The position numbers and the translations under genes were made by a program. A DNA stretch of 64,000 nt from Hoeflea sp. 108 (GTDB lineage Bacteria; Pseudomonadota; Alphaproteobacteria; Rhizobiales; Rhizobiaceae), in NCBI RefSeq assembly GCF_000372965.1, contig NZ_KB890024.1:4366304-4430303 (forward strand), in the 5' to 3' direction. Positions 16,079 through 27,684 of the stretch are shown here, piece by piece (position 1 is the stretch's first letter; each line of letters starts with the position of its first letter). Below the pieces are notes generated by a model. The model saw only the letters and a list, made by a program, of their open reading frames with translations. It did not search any database and was not told the origin of the DNA.

Positions 16079-16900
16079 TCAGCCGAAGCGGCCGGTGATG
16101 TAGTCCTGCGTCCGCTTGTCGTCTGGATTGGTGAACATCTTGTCCGTCGGCCCCTCCTCAACGAGGTAGCCGAGGTGGAACATCGCCGTCCGCTGCGACA
16201 CGCGCGCCGCCTGCTGCATCGAGTGGGTGACGATGACGATGGTGTAGTTCTCGCGCAATTCGTCGATCAGTTCCTCCACCTTGGCGGTGGCGATCGGATC
16301 GAGTGCCGAACATGGCTCGTCCATCAGGATGACCTCGGGCGAAACCGCAATGGCGCGGGCAATGCACAGGCGCTGCTGCTGGCCACCCGACAGACCGGTG
16401 CCCGGCTCGTGCAGGCGATCCTTCACCTCGTTCCAAAGCGCCGCCTTGTGCAAACTCTGCTCGACGATCTTGTCGAGATCGGCCTTCGACCTGGCGAGGC
16501 CATGGATGCGCGGGCCGTAGGCGACATTCTCGTAGATCGACTTCGGGAACGGGTTCGGCTTCTGGAACACCATGCCGACGCGGGCACGCAGTTCGACCAC
16601 GTCGATCTTGGGATCGTAGATGTCCTCGCTGTCGAGCGTGATCTTGCCGCCGACGCGGGCTGCGTCGATCGTGTCGTTCATGCGGTTGAGGCAGCGCAGG
16701 AAGGTCGACTTGCCGCAGCCCGACGGGCCGATCAGCGCCGTCACCTGGTTCTGGCGGACGTCGAGGTCCACGCCGAAGAGCGCCTGCTTCTCGCCGTAGT
16801 GCACGGTCACCTTGTCGCCGCGCATCTTGATGATTTCGTTCGGTTTGTTCATCTCGGCTGTCACCGCGTCTTCGAGGGTTTTCTCGCTCATGATGTTCAT
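16079..16900 (-). CDS. pstB: Phosphate ABC transporter ATPase PstB
   Basis: A 273-residue ATPase with Walker A GPSGCGKST at about residues 58-66, Q-loop GMVFQKPNPFPKSIYEN, signature LSGGQQQRLC, Walker B VILMDEPCSALD and switch His in THSMQQAARVS. It powers phosphate import by PstA/PstC. The start ATG at 16900 has GGAG 8 bases upstream; a second Met three codons later is possible. The N-terminus has a 25-residue extension before the ABC core, usual in rhizobial PstB. Confidence 0.95.
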   Translation of the reverse strand: MNIMSEKTLEDAVTAEMNKPNEIIKMRGDKVTVHYGEKQALFGVDLDVRQNQVTALIGPSGCGKSTFLRCLNRMNDTIDAARVGGKITLDSEDIYDPKIDVVELRARVGMVFQKPNPFPKSIYENVAYGPRIHGLARSKADLDKIVEQSLHKAALWNEVKDRLHEPGTGLSGGQQQRLCIARAIAVSPEVILMDEPCSALDPIATAKVEELIDELRENYTIVIVTHSMQQAARVSQRTAMFHLGYLVEEGPTDKMFTNPDDKRTQDYITGRFG

Positions 16901-16923
16901 AGCAGGGTGCTCCTTGTCCACGT

Positions 16924-18240
16924 CTACCAGCGACGCTCGAAACGGCGGCGCAGGACGATGGCGACGATGTTCATGGCCATGAGGAAGATCAAAAGGATGA
17001 TGATGGCGCCCGACATGCGTTCGACAAAGGCGCGTTCGGCCTCGTTCGCCCACATGTAGATCTGAACCGGCAGCGCCGTCGCCGGATCGAAGGGGGTCTT
17101 CGGATAATCGGCAACGAAGGCGACCATGCCGATCAGCAGCAGCGGCGCCGTCTCGCCGAGCGCACGCGCCAGTCCGATGATCGTGCCGGTCAGGATGCCG
17201 GGAGCGGCAAGCGGCAGGATGTGCTGGAACACCATCTGCATCTTCGACGCGCCGAGGCCGAGCGCCGCTGCGCGGATCGACGGCGGCACTGCGGCAAGTG
17301 CCGCACGCGTCGCAATGATGATCGTCGGCAGTGTCATCAGCGTCAGCACCAGGCCGCCGACGAAGGAAGCCGAGCGTGGCAGGCCGAGGAAATTGACGAA
17401 GACAGCCAGGCCGAGCAGACCGAAGACGATCGACGGCACGGCCGCGAGGTTGTTGATGTTGACCTCGATCAGGTCGGTGAAGCGGCTCTTCTTGGCAAAC
17501 TCTTCGAGGTAGATCGAGGCGGCGACGCCGATCGGCAGCGCCAGGAGCAGCACGATCACCATCATGTAGAACGAGCCGATGATGGCGACGCCCACGCCTG
17601 AGGTTTCGGGCCGGCTCGATGCGCCGAACGTGAACAGGCCGGTGTTGAAGTGCTCGCTCATGGCGCCTTCGGCCTTGAGCTTGTTCATCCACTCGACCTG
17701 CTGGTCCGACACCTTGCGGCGGCTTTCCGGCACGGTCAGGTCGATCTGGCCCTTGTAGGCGGAGTCGAGATTGGCGGCTGCCAGGATGTCCACGCTCTGC
17801 GTCGTGCCGATGATCGAGGGGTCGGCCATCACGATCGAGCGCAGCTGGACGCGCGATCCTTCTGACAGGAAGCCCTTGAGCTTGCGCACGGCGGCCTTGT
17901 CGCTCGGGTCGATGCCAAGCTTGGCGATCAGCGCGGTCTCGGCGAGCTTGGGATAGTTCGCCGTGATCAGCACGTTCGGATCGGTCGCCCGCTTGTTCTC
18001 GGGATCGATGATCTTGGGGTCGAATTCGACCTGTAGCGTCACCGTCGCCTGCCAGAAGGCAGTATAGCCCTTGGAGACGATCGAGGTCAGCATGATTGCC
18101 AGGAACACCAGGCCGACAGCGATCGCCAGCACGCCGTAGAGGCGGAAGCGGCGTTCGGCGGCATAGCGCTTCTTGAGGCCGATGTCGCGGCGCGCGGGCG
18201 CGGCGGACGTGGTCAGCGTGTCGAGCGAAATGTCGGTCAT
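16924..18240 (-). CDS. pstA: Phosphate ABC transporter permease PstA
   Basis: A 438-residue membrane protein, longer than E. coli PstA (296) because of a periplasmic insertion between the first helix (about residues 35-55) and the permease core. This longer DUF3333-containing form is typical of alphaproteobacteria. The core has TDLIEVNINNLAAVPSIVFG and the coupling-helix region RAAALGLGASKMQMVFQHIL. Its ATG overlaps the pstC stop by 4 bases, which suggests coupled translation. It pairs with PstC to form the phosphate channel. Confidence 0.94.
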   Translation of the reverse strand: MTDISLDTLTTSAAPARRDIGLKKRYAAERRFRLYGVLAIAVGLVFLAIMLTSIVSKGYTAFWQATVTLQVEFDPKIIDPENKRATDPNVLITANYPKLAETALIAKLGIDPSDKAAVRKLKGFLSEGSRVQLRSIVMADPSIIGTTQSVDILAAANLDSAYKGQIDLTVPESRRKVSDQQVEWMNKLKAEGAMSEHFNTGLFTFGASSRPETSGVGVAIIGSFYMMVIVLLLALPIGVAASIYLEEFAKKSRFTDLIEVNINNLAAVPSIVFGLLGLAVFVNFLGLPRSASFVGGLVLTLMTLPTIIIATRAALAAVPPSIRAAALGLGASKMQMVFQHILPLAAPGILTGTIIGLARALGETAPLLLIGMVAFVADYPKTPFDPATALPVQIYMWANEAERAFVERMSGAIIILLIFLMAMNIVAIVLRRRFERRW

Positions 18241-19703
18241 TCGTACTGCTCCCGGTACTTCCGGACGATGTAGAGCGCGACGATGTTCATCACCAAGGTC
18301 AGCGCGAAGAGTGTGATGCCGAGCGCGAAGGCCACCAGCGTCTGCGGCGTATTGAACTCAAGGTCGCCGGTCAGCTGGTTGACGATCTTGACCGTGATGG
18401 TGGTCATCGCCTCGAAGGGATTGAGCGTCAGGTTCGCCGCCACGCCCGCCGCCAGCACCACGATCATCGTTTCGCCGATGGCGCGCGAGGCGGTGAGCAG
18501 GATGGCGCCGACGATGCCCGGCAGCGCGGCTGGGAGGATGACGCGCTTGATCGTTTCCGAGCGCGTGGCGCCGAGGCCGAGCGAGCCGTCGCGCATGGCG
18601 CGGGGCACGGCGGTGATGATGTCGTCGGAGAGCGACGAGACGACAGGGATGAGCATCACGCCCATCACCAGGCCGGCGGTCAGGATCGACTGCGCCTGGA
18701 TGAAGGGGGTGCCGCCGGCAAGGGCAGCCGAGATGTCACGCAGGAAGGGTCCGAGCGTGACGAGCGCGAAGATACCGTAGACGATGGTCGGGATGCCGGC
18801 GAGCAGCTCAAGCGCCGGCTTGACCACCGCGCGTACCTTAGGGGCGGCGTATTCGGACATGTAGACCGCCGACATCAGGCCGATCGGCACGGCGACGAGC
18901 AGCGCGACAAGAGCGATATAGAGCGTGCCGGCGAGAAGCGGGATCAGGCCGAACTGGCCCTCTGCACCACCGGAGCCCGCTGCAGCAAAGCGCGGATCCC
19001 AGACGGTGCCGAAGAAGAAGTTGGTAAGCGGCACCTTCTCGAAGAAGGCGATGGTCTGGAACAGCATCGACAAGACGATGCCGATGGTCGTGAGGATCGC
19101 GAGCGTGGAGGCGCCGAGCAGGGCCCACAGCATGATCTTCTCGACATTGTTGCGGGCACGGGCACGCGGGCTGATGCGGCTGAGACCGTAGACCGAGCCG
19201 ACCGCGGCGAGCCCGATCGAGATGATGGCGGCGATCCAGTTCATCCGGTCGGAGATGCGATTGGCATCCGCTGCGATCGGGATCATGTAGTCCTGGGTGT
19301 CAGGCGCCAGCGCCACGCCCTTCTCTGCGAGCTTGGGCTGGAGTTCGGCGAAGCTCGAAGGCAGCGCGCCAAGCGTCTGCGCGTCCAGCCGGCGCATGCC
19401 GTTGGCCAGGCTCTTGACCAGGCCGGCAGCGAGGTCCTCATGTGCCACCGTGCCATCGGCGACATCGGCGGGCAGCAAGGCGTGGATGTACCTGTTGAGA
19501 TAGGCGTTGGCGCCCACGTCCCAGCAGACCAGGAAAATGACGGCCGGCACGACACCGACGAGGAACGCCCACCAGCCATGGTAGTGGGCCCGCGAATGTG
19601 GCTTGACGGATCCATCATCCTGCGAAAGCGCCCTCTGGCGGCCGAGCACGAAGGCTGCGAGGCCGATTGCAAGCACTATGGCGAAGACGAGCAGGAATGA
19701 CAT
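18237..19703 (-). CDS. pstC: Phosphate ABC transporter permease PstC
   Basis: A 488-residue permease, extended at the N-terminus with several helices and a periplasmic stretch before the core, as in other rhizobial PstC proteins. The core contains SEYAAPKVRAVVKPALELL, AGIPTIVYGIFALVTLGPF and the coupling motif DGSLGLGATRSETIKRVILP. The start ATG at 19703 fits the membrane segment that begins right after (SFLLVFAIVLAIGLAAFVLG). The gap to pstS carries a hairpin, and the gene ends by overlapping pstA by 4 bases. Confidence 0.93.
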   Translation of the reverse strand: MSFLLVFAIVLAIGLAAFVLGRQRALSQDDGSVKPHSRAHYHGWWAFLVGVVPAVIFLVCWDVGANAYLNRYIHALLPADVADGTVAHEDLAAGLVKSLANGMRRLDAQTLGALPSSFAELQPKLAEKGVALAPDTQDYMIPIAADANRISDRMNWIAAIISIGLAAVGSVYGLSRISPRARARNNVEKIMLWALLGASTLAILTTIGIVLSMLFQTIAFFEKVPLTNFFFGTVWDPRFAAAGSGGAEGQFGLIPLLAGTLYIALVALLVAVPIGLMSAVYMSEYAAPKVRAVVKPALELLAGIPTIVYGIFALVTLGPFLRDISAALAGGTPFIQAQSILTAGLVMGVMLIPVVSSLSDDIITAVPRAMRDGSLGLGATRSETIKRVILPAALPGIVGAILLTASRAIGETMIVVLAAGVAANLTLNPFEAMTTITVKIVNQLTGDLEFNTPQTLVAFALGITLFALTLVMNIVALYIVRKYREQYE

Positions 19704-19760
19704 GGGCCGGCCTCGGTGAATTCGGATCTTTGTGCCGAACGGGACAGTCGGCGGAATATT

Positions 19761-19793
19761 CCATGGGGCGACGGATTTTCCGCCGCCCCATGG
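19761..19793 (-). terminator. Intercistronic hairpin between pstS and pstC
   Basis: Perfect 10-base arms (19761-19770 and 19784-19793) with a 13-base loop but no T tract. It may stabilise pstS mRNA or weaken read-through so the binding protein is made in excess. Confidence 0.55.
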
Positions 19794-19804
19794 CAATCAG
19801 TTCA

Positions 19805-20842
19805 TTACATGGTCTTGCCGGCGCCGAAGGCTTCGCGCTGGGCAGCGCGCTCTGCGTCCGGAGCAGCAACCAGGCCGTAGTCGGCGAGCGGGCCTTCCGG
19901 GCCGACCATCTGGTCGTCGAGGAAGAACTCGACATATTCCTTCAGGCCGGGAACGACGCCGAGATGCGCCTTCTTGACGTAGAAGAACAGCGGACGCGAC
20001 ACCGGATACTCGCCCTTGGCGATGGTCTCGACCGAAGGCGTCACGCCGCCGACGGTGGCGACCTTCAGCTTGTCGGCGTTGTTTTCGTAGAAGGCCAGGC
20101 CGAACACGCCGACGCCAGTCTTGTTCGAGTCGATGCGAGCCAGCGTCTCGGTGTAGTCGCCGTCGATGTCGATGGCCTTGCCGTCCTTGCGCACGGCCTT
20201 GCAGGCTGCTTCGGCGGCCTTGTCGTCGAGGCCCGAAGCTTTGCCGGCTTCAACGCCGCCGAGCTTCTTGCAGCCGGCGATCAGAAGCTTCTCTTCGAAG
20301 ACTTCGCGGGTGCCGTGCTTTTCGCCCGGGATGTAGGCGGCGATGTCCCAGTCGGGCAGGTTCGGGTTGACCTGGTTCCACTTGGTGTTCGGGTTGTCGA
20401 CCAGCTTGCCGTCGACAGCGATCTTGGCAGCCAGGGCCTTGTAGATGTCTTCGGGGGTCAGCGCCCAGTCCGGGCCCTTGACGTCGGTCGCGAAGACGAT
20501 GCCGTCATAGCCGATCTTCACTTCCTGGATGTCCTTCACGCCGGCGTCGACGCAGGACTTGATCTCGTCCTTCTTGATCGGACGCGAGGAGTTGGCGATG
20601 TCGATGGTGTTTTCGCCGACGCCCTTGCAGAATTCCTTGATGCCGGCGCCCGAACCGCCGGACTCGACCACGGGGGTCTTGAAGTTCGAGAAGGTCTCGC
20701 CGAACTGCTCGGCAACGATCTTGGCGTAAGGCAGAACGGTCGACGAACCTGCAACCTGGATCTGGTCGCGAGCGGACGCGTAACCAACCGAGGCGGCAAT
20801 CGCGAAGGCAGCAGCCGACGCGGTGAGAAGAGCTTTTTTCAT
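19805..20842 (-). CDS. pstS: Phosphate ABC transporter substrate-binding protein PstS
   Basis: A 345-residue periplasmic phosphate receptor with a signal peptide (residues 1-24, ending YASA). Phosphate-site segments are clear: VAGSSTVLPYAKIVAE, VVESGGSGAGIKEFCKGVGE and NSSRPIKKDE, plus HGTREVFEE. It captures phosphate for PstCAB. The ATG at 20842 is chosen because a GGAG lies upstream and the signal peptide begins there. A Pho box stands 74-91 bases upstream, so the gene and operon should be induced by PhoB on phosphate starvation. Confidence 0.95.
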   Translation of the reverse strand: MKKALLTASAAAFAIAASVGYASARDQIQVAGSSTVLPYAKIVAEQFGETFSNFKTPVVESGGSGAGIKEFCKGVGENTIDIANSSRPIKKDEIKSCVDAGVKDIQEVKIGYDGIVFATDVKGPDWALTPEDIYKALAAKIAVDGKLVDNPNTKWNQVNPNLPDWDIAAYIPGEKHGTREVFEEKLLIAGCKKLGGVEAGKASGLDDKAAEAACKAVRKDGKAIDIDGDYTETLARIDSNKTGVGVFGLAFYENNADKLKVATVGGVTPSVETIAKGEYPVSRPLFFYVKKAHLGVVPGLKEYVEFFLDDQMVGPEGPLADYGLVAAPDAERAAQREAFGAGKTM

Positions 20843-20915
20843 TGGGGCCTGCTCCTGTGGGAGTATCTCGTTTGACGCCATTCTTCGGCGCCCGGTGAGC
20901 CAATAGCCCCCCTCT

Positions 20916-20933
20916 ATTACAGTTAGATGACAG
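20916..20933 (-). promoter_or_regulatory. Pho box of the pst operon
   Basis: On the minus strand it reads CTGTCAT, CTAA, CTGTAAT, close to the consensus of two 7-base repeats with a 4-base spacer. It is placed and oriented for PhoB activation of pstS. Confidence 0.82.
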
Positions 20934-21122
20934 TTTCGTGTCACCCCGGTAACGGTCGCTGTGCATGGCGGCCAAGGCTTCGCGCAGCCGGTCCTTTGCC
21001 GGCGCGAGGCAAACAACAATGGCCAAGCAAAAGCAAGCCGCCTACCTAAAGGCAGGCAGCCGTTTCACACGCCGTTCTGTCACATTTCCACAGTCTTGGG
21101 TTCTAGCCGGGTCTGACGACGC

Positions 21123-24065
<2,943 letters not shown>

Positions 24066-24170
24066 CCCACACAGCCCTGCATGCAAGGGCAGGCCGCTCC
24101 CCCGCAACCCACCGCAACAGACCTTGCCGGATAAGCATTAACGACTGACTAACCTTAACGACGGAAGGTC

Positions 24171-24527
24171 TTAGTCGTCGTTGGCGGCGTTCAGCTCCTC
24201 AGGCCGCAGGCCGCCATCGGGATCGCTGAGCCCCTCGACCGTGCCGAGGATAAGCCGCCGCGACTTGAGCAACGGCGATGTCGCCTTCTGCACGTCGGGC
24301 ATGCGTGGGTTGCGCTCATGCGCGGCCACGGCCGACATATCGGCATAGAGCTCGCTGACCATCACCCTGTTGGCAATCGGCGTGCCGTCGCGCTCCACCG
24401 GCCTGATCACCTCGAAGCGCAGACAGCCCGGCTCCTCCTGCAGCGTCGCCCGGGCATGTTCGGAGATCAAGGCGAGAAACTGCTGTTCGGCGCCCTCGAG
24501 CGTCTCGAACTCAACGATGATGGTCAT
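24171..24527 (-). CDS. Antibiotic biosynthesis monooxygenase (ABM) fold protein, YgiN-like
   Basis: A 118-residue protein beginning MTIIVEFETLEG with the dimeric ferredoxin-like ABM pattern: EHARATLQEEPGCLRFEVIR, then MVSELYADMSAVAAHERNP. Family members include quinol monooxygenases such as YgiN, and many are of unknown substrate. The tail after residue 90 is longer than usual and polar. The start at ATG 24527 is chosen from the domain boundary; the ribosome site is weak. It follows no clear operon. Confidence 0.75.
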   Translation of the reverse strand: MTIIVEFETLEGAEQQFLALISEHARATLQEEPGCLRFEVIRPVERDGTPIANRVMVSELYADMSAVAAHERNPRMPDVQKATSPLLKSRRLILGTVEGLSDPDGGLRPEELNAANDD

Positions 24528-24620
24528 TTCAGGCACGCGTTCTGTCCTCCATAGCCAGCAACTCGGACATCGCTCCGGCGCTCGACGGCGCCCACGCCGC
24601 AAGCGTGGAGCGTTCAGGCT

Positions 24621-24662
24621 ATCGCATCGGTCCGAAAATCGGAATCGATTTCGGAACACGAT
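24621..24662. repeat. Rhizobial palindromic intergenic repeat
   Basis: TCCGAAAATCGGAATCGATT followed by TCGGA forms an imperfect inverted repeat flanked by ATCG and CGAT. The sequence type recurs between genes in Mesorhizobium-like genomes. Confidence 0.6.
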
Positions 24663-24929
24663 CAGCAGCCTCAAGCGCCCGCAGCTTTGTTCGTCGATGA
24701 CTGGAAACGGTTTCGCAACGCACCGGCGGGCGGAAGGTTGTGCAGCCCGCCGGGCGTTGCCGAAGACGCGCACTCGATACATTGCGCAAGGTGGATGGTG
24801 CGGGCGGATGGTGAACAATTGGTGAATGCGGGCCGCCATTGTTTTGTCCCTGCACAGCCCGTCCCGGCACACCGGGTCGCACCGTCGTCATTGCCGGGGC
24901 TGGAAGACAGCGACGTTCGCCGTGGCTTT

Positions 24930-24954
24930 GGAACTTCCGGGCCGGTCAGGCGTT
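24930..24954 (+). promoter_or_regulatory. EcfG-type promoter with no protein gene downstream
   Basis: Plus strand GGAAC, 16 bases, CGTT, exact consensus. The expected transcript start is near 24961, and a strong terminator follows about 80 bases later with no open frame between. Confidence 0.75.
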
Positions 24955-24960
24955 CTTTCT

Positions 24961-25038
24961 GCAGACCGAGCGTGGTCCTACCTTTCAGCCACGTTCCGAA
25001 AGGCCTGCCGCCTCTCCCCCCGCGGCAGGCCTTTTCGT
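24961..25038 (+). ncRNA. Candidate EcfG-dependent small RNA
   Basis: The interval runs from the start expected for the promoter at 24930-24954 to a rho-independent terminator. It would give an RNA of about 75-80 bases with two hairpins: CGTGG at 24971-24975 pairs with CCACG at 24989-24993, leaving a 13-base pyrimidine-rich loop; and GGCCTGCCGC at 25002-25011 pairs with its complement at 25022-25031, with a loop of CTCTCCCCCC, then TTTTCGTTT. C-rich loops are common in alphaproteobacterial regulatory RNAs that pair with ribosome sites. The 5' end is inferred, not measured. Stress-sigma-dependent RNAs such as GsrN of Caulobacter are a functional precedent, but I cannot claim homology. Confidence 0.65.
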
Positions 25039-25040
25039 TT
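25002..25040 (+). terminator. Rho-independent terminator of the candidate small RNA
   Basis: A 10-base perfect GC-rich stem with a C-rich 10-base loop and TTTTCGTTT after it. No protein gene ends upstream on this strand, so it must end a non-coding transcript. Confidence 0.85.
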
Positions 25041-25182
25041 GCCGGTTTTTGCCCGGTTTTCCGCCTTTCCCGCAATCCGGGTGCAACCCAGGGTGACTCG
25101 ACATCTTTCAGGTTGTGGAGCAAGCTTCGCCCGGAAATAGAAAAGCGGCGCCCTGCAACCAACGCGCTTGGGAGATACGTCG

Positions 25183-25269
25183 GTGCAATCGGTCGAGACC
25201 GGTGCGATTTTCAATCCGGACATGGCCGTTTACTGCATCTCCTATGCCCTAGGCATCGGCATCCGCTGA
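25183..25269 (+). CDS. Possible 28-residue peptide
   Basis: A short frame from GTG 25183 to TGA, preceded by GGGAG 8 bases upstream, encoding a peptide that ends in AVYCISYALGIGIR. The C-terminal half is hydrophobic. There is no known family and the evidence is only the ribosome site and plausible composition. The rest of the interval 25040-25456 shows no other gene. Confidence 0.28.
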   Translation: MQSVETGAIFNPDMAVYCISYALGIGIR

Positions 25270-25456
25270 CCTGAAGCAGTGAAATGGCCTGGCATGTGCT
25301 GCTTGAGTGCAGGTATGCCGGCAAGATGCCTGAATGCCTCCGGTCGAATTCGCAGTGCATGCTGTCAGGCGCGCGCACCTGTCCGTCAGGTGAGACCGCC
25401 CTACATGATGAAGCTTCCGATTGGTCAGTAGCCGAGTAACGTTATGGGAGAAAACT

Positions 25457-25684
25457 ATGGAGCACGTACTTTTCACCCGGCCTAACTCCCCGATTTACCC
25501 CAAGGACCTCGCCCTTCTGCAACGCACCTTCGACCAGATTTGCGTCGAACGCGGCGAAGACCCGAGTTCCATCTGGGCGACAGAAATTGCCAGGACCCTC
25601 ATCTCCCTCTACCGGTCAGGAGTGCGCGACGAAGAGAAGTTGCTGGCAAGCGTTCCGCGTTTCCGGGCGAAAAGCGCAGCCTGA
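25457..25684 (+). CDS. Conserved small protein of unknown function
   Basis: A 75-residue protein beginning MEHVLFTRPNSPIYPKDLAL, predicted to be mostly helical, with QRTFDQICVERG and WATEIARTLISLYRSGVRDE. GGGAG lies 6 bases before the ATG at 25457, which decides the start over an upstream in-frame codon. Proteins of this size and pattern are frequent in Hyphomicrobiales, but I cannot name a domain. It is a single gene in an otherwise sparse region. Confidence 0.72.
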   Translation: MEHVLFTRPNSPIYPKDLALLQRTFDQICVERGEDPSSIWATEIARTLISLYRSGVRDEEKLLASVPRFRAKSAA

Positions 25685-25795
25685 TCGTTCGGTGCGAATG
25701 CCAGGCATCCCGGCTCGAAGCCATCAGGCACCAGAGCTTTCGGATTGCTTGGGGATAGGCACCGGCCGGGCCGCATCTGTGGGGGATGTATTCGT

Positions 25796-26353
25796 GTGAC
25801 CGCGCGGGGGCTTGGTGTGTCGCGAATTGGCCGCTTGCGATGTTCCGTCGTTTGGGCGGGCGCGCTGGCGTTTTTCCTGCAATTGCAGCCTGCCGCATCC
25901 GGCACGGAGAACCGAGCACACCACGAGCTCGGCGATCCGCAGCAGCGCGGGCTCGCTCAGCTTTACGGACCGTGGCCGATGATCGCCGCCGACTATGTCA
26001 CGGCGATGATGCGCTATCGCAACGCTGCGACCCAGGAGAGCCTGCCGCCGCGCATCTATCCCTTTGTGCTGCGCGACCGTCCGCCCTTCGGCGGCCCCTG
26101 GACATGGACCGCAGCCAACGGCTCGCATGCCCGCCGCCTGTCCGATGGCAGCCTGCATCTGAGCCTCACCCATCAACTCGGCAACTGGTTCGTGGAGATA
26201 AGTTGCCTCGACGCCGGCTGGCCGGTGTTTTCGTGCAGCGACGGCATCGAGCGCGTGGCGTCCGCTCCCGACCCGCGTCTTCTGGTCATCGACGGCATCG
26301 AGTTTTCGCGCGCCCTGCCCGCACGAACGAGCCCTGAAACACCGGACCCGTAG
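25796..26353 (+). CDS. Hypothetical exported protein
   Basis: A 185-residue protein from GTG 25796, with GGGGGAT 8 bases upstream. A signal peptide is likely (basic start, then CSVVWAGALAFFLQLQPAASG). The mature part holds YVTAMMRYRNAATQ, RDRPPFGGPWTWTAANG and LGNWFVEISCLDAGWPVFSC, with two Cys that may pair. Codon bias towards G or C in third positions supports coding. No family is recognised. Its stop codon lies within the stem of a terminator-like hairpin. Confidence 0.68.
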   Translation: MTARGLGVSRIGRLRCSVVWAGALAFFLQLQPAASGTENRAHHELGDPQQRGLAQLYGPWPMIAADYVTAMMRYRNAATQESLPPRIYPFVLRDRPPFGGPWTWTAANGSHARRLSDGSLHLSLTHQLGNWFVEISCLDAGWPVFSCSDGIERVASAPDPRLLVIDGIEFSRALPARTSPETPDP

Positions 26354-26380
26354 CGCTCGCCACGGGTCCGGCTTCGTTGT
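26342..26380 (+). terminator. Terminator-like hairpin after the exported protein gene
   Basis: Ten-base perfect arms (26342-26351 and 26362-26371) overlapping the stop codon, followed by CTTCGTTGTC, a weak T tract. Confidence 0.6.
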
Positions 26381-26382
26381 CG

Positions 26383-26514
26383 TCACCTGGCGTAGAAGTA
26401 AGCGGCAACCAGCACGATGCCGATCAGCGCCAACATCAGGGCCCAACCCTTCAGTGCATCCCTGCCACCGGCGGCGTCGGCCATGCCGGCCGGGTTTTCG
26501 TTCTTGTCGGTCAT
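26383..26514 (-). CDS. Small single-helix membrane protein
   Basis: A 43-residue protein beginning MTDKNENPAGMADAAGG, with one membrane helix near the C-terminus (GWALMLALIGIVLVAAYFYA) and a final Arg. GAGGG stands upstream of the ATG at 26514. The polar N-terminus and single C-terminal helix suggest an inner-membrane accessory peptide. It is too short for family assignment; similar small proteins occur in relatives. Confidence 0.65.
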   Translation of the reverse strand: MTDKNENPAGMADAAGGRDALKGWALMLALIGIVLVAAYFYAR

Positions 26515-26611
26515 GATATCCCTCTTCGGGCAATATTTTGGTGCAGCTGCGCAAAAGCCCTCCGCTCGGCGGAACAGGCGTTTCGACATTGGCTGCGAGT
26601 GGAGTCTTGGT

Positions 26612-26980
26612 TCAGGCGCGGAGCGGTGGTGCGCGGGCCGAAAACGCCGAGAATTGCTGGGCCTTGACCGCAGCATCGCGCGGCCGCGACAGTTCGAGGC
26701 GACGGGGCCCTGGCTCGGGAAGCCCTATGCCGGGCCCGAATACGGCCTTGCCGACGCTGCCGGCCGATTTGCCGGAATTCTTGGTCTCGGCATTGCGGAT
26801 CGCGCTCTGGCTGCGATCGTAGTTCGACAGCACGAGCCCGGCGGACCCGTTGTTCACGACCGTCTGATGCGCCTGCTGGTCGCCAACGGAGATCGGCAGG
26901 GGGCCGAGGCTTGCCGGCAGCAGCACCAGCGCCCAGGCAAGCACGAGCGCGATCAGGCGCAGCGGCACAGCCCCGCCCAT
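26612..26980 (-). CDS. Hypothetical exported protein
   Basis: A 122-residue protein beginning MGGAVPLRLIALVLAWALVL, with a signal peptide or anchor helix at residues 6-24. The mature part is polar and has YDRSQSAIRNAETKNSG and a Pro/Arg-rich tail. Third-position GC bias supports coding on this strand. No domain is recognised. The start at ATG 26980 is chosen from the signal-like segment; the ribosome site is weak. Confidence 0.5.
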   Translation of the reverse strand: MGGAVPLRLIALVLAWALVLLPASLGPLPISVGDQQAHQTVVNNGSAGLVLSNYDRSQSAIRNAETKNSGKSAGSVGKAVFGPGIGLPEPGPRRLELSRPRDAAVKAQQFSAFSARAPPLRA

Positions 26981-27179
26981 CGCTCTCAAAGCCCGTTCTT
27001 TAGCCGTCCCGGTGCTGATGGTTTCCTGTCCTCGTTCCCGGCCTTTGTCGCATTTCGGCGGACGGGCTTCAACCGAAGGCCCGAGCGCCTGCGCTCTCGG
27101 GCTGCCGACAGCTTGTCTCCAGAACCGGATCTTCTTCCAATGACAGCGTAATGATGGGCGCCCGCGGCAGCCGTAATCC

Positions 27180-27482
27180 TCAGGGTACGTCGTCGCTGGC
27201 GACCGGCCCACCCTCGCTTTCGAGCGTCGACAGCCGCTTGGTCACCGAGCGGCTGAACTTCAGCCTCACGCCGGCGCCATCGGCGCCTTTTTCGGGGATG
27301 AAAACCGCGCCCAGTTCCTCCAGCGCCGACTGCAGCGCGTGGATGGCGTCGTCGACCGGCGTCGAGATCTTGCGCTCGAATGCCTCGATGAGGTCCTCGC
27401 CGATGCCGGATGCGGTCGCCAGCCTGGCCCGGTTGATTTCGACGATCGCCCGCGCCGCCCTGCAGATCGGTCCAGTGATCAT
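27180..27482 (-). CDS. XRE-type helix-turn-helix regulator, short form
   Basis: A 100-residue protein with the pattern ITGPICRAARAIVEINRARL, then LIEAFERKISTPVDDAIHAL and LEELGAVFIPEKG. It matches the short rhizobial XRE-type regulators with ITxxQCRAARALV at the start and a tail ending GVRLKF. The HTH is divergent (ASGIGEDLIEAFE in place of the more usual VSRSTI-type helix). GGAGG precedes the ATG at 27482. Small regulators of this kind are often found on mobile DNA, and phage debris begins 300 bases away. Confidence 0.72.
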   Translation of the reverse strand: MITGPICRAARAIVEINRARLATASGIGEDLIEAFERKISTPVDDAIHALQSALEELGAVFIPEKGADGAGVRLKFSRSVTKRLSTLESEGGPVASDDVP

Positions 27483-27684
27483 GGGGTCTTCCTCCTCAAC
27501 TGCCTGCACCATCGTCCATCGCTTCGGCAGAGGTTACGCCGAGCTTCACACCCCTCGCAACTGCCTGACAAAAGCCCGGAATTGGCGCCGGCAACCGTGC
27601 GTGGCACGCAGCCCTTGGCTGCAAAAATGCGGAACCCATCCCCGCCCCGGGCATTGTTCCCCTGCAACAGGGAAGGAAAATACG

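Noticed and set aside
27631..27656. GGAAC upstream of the 26-residue peptide as an EcfG promoter.
   Set aside because: No CGTT at the required distance; only a loosely similar TTGTT further on.
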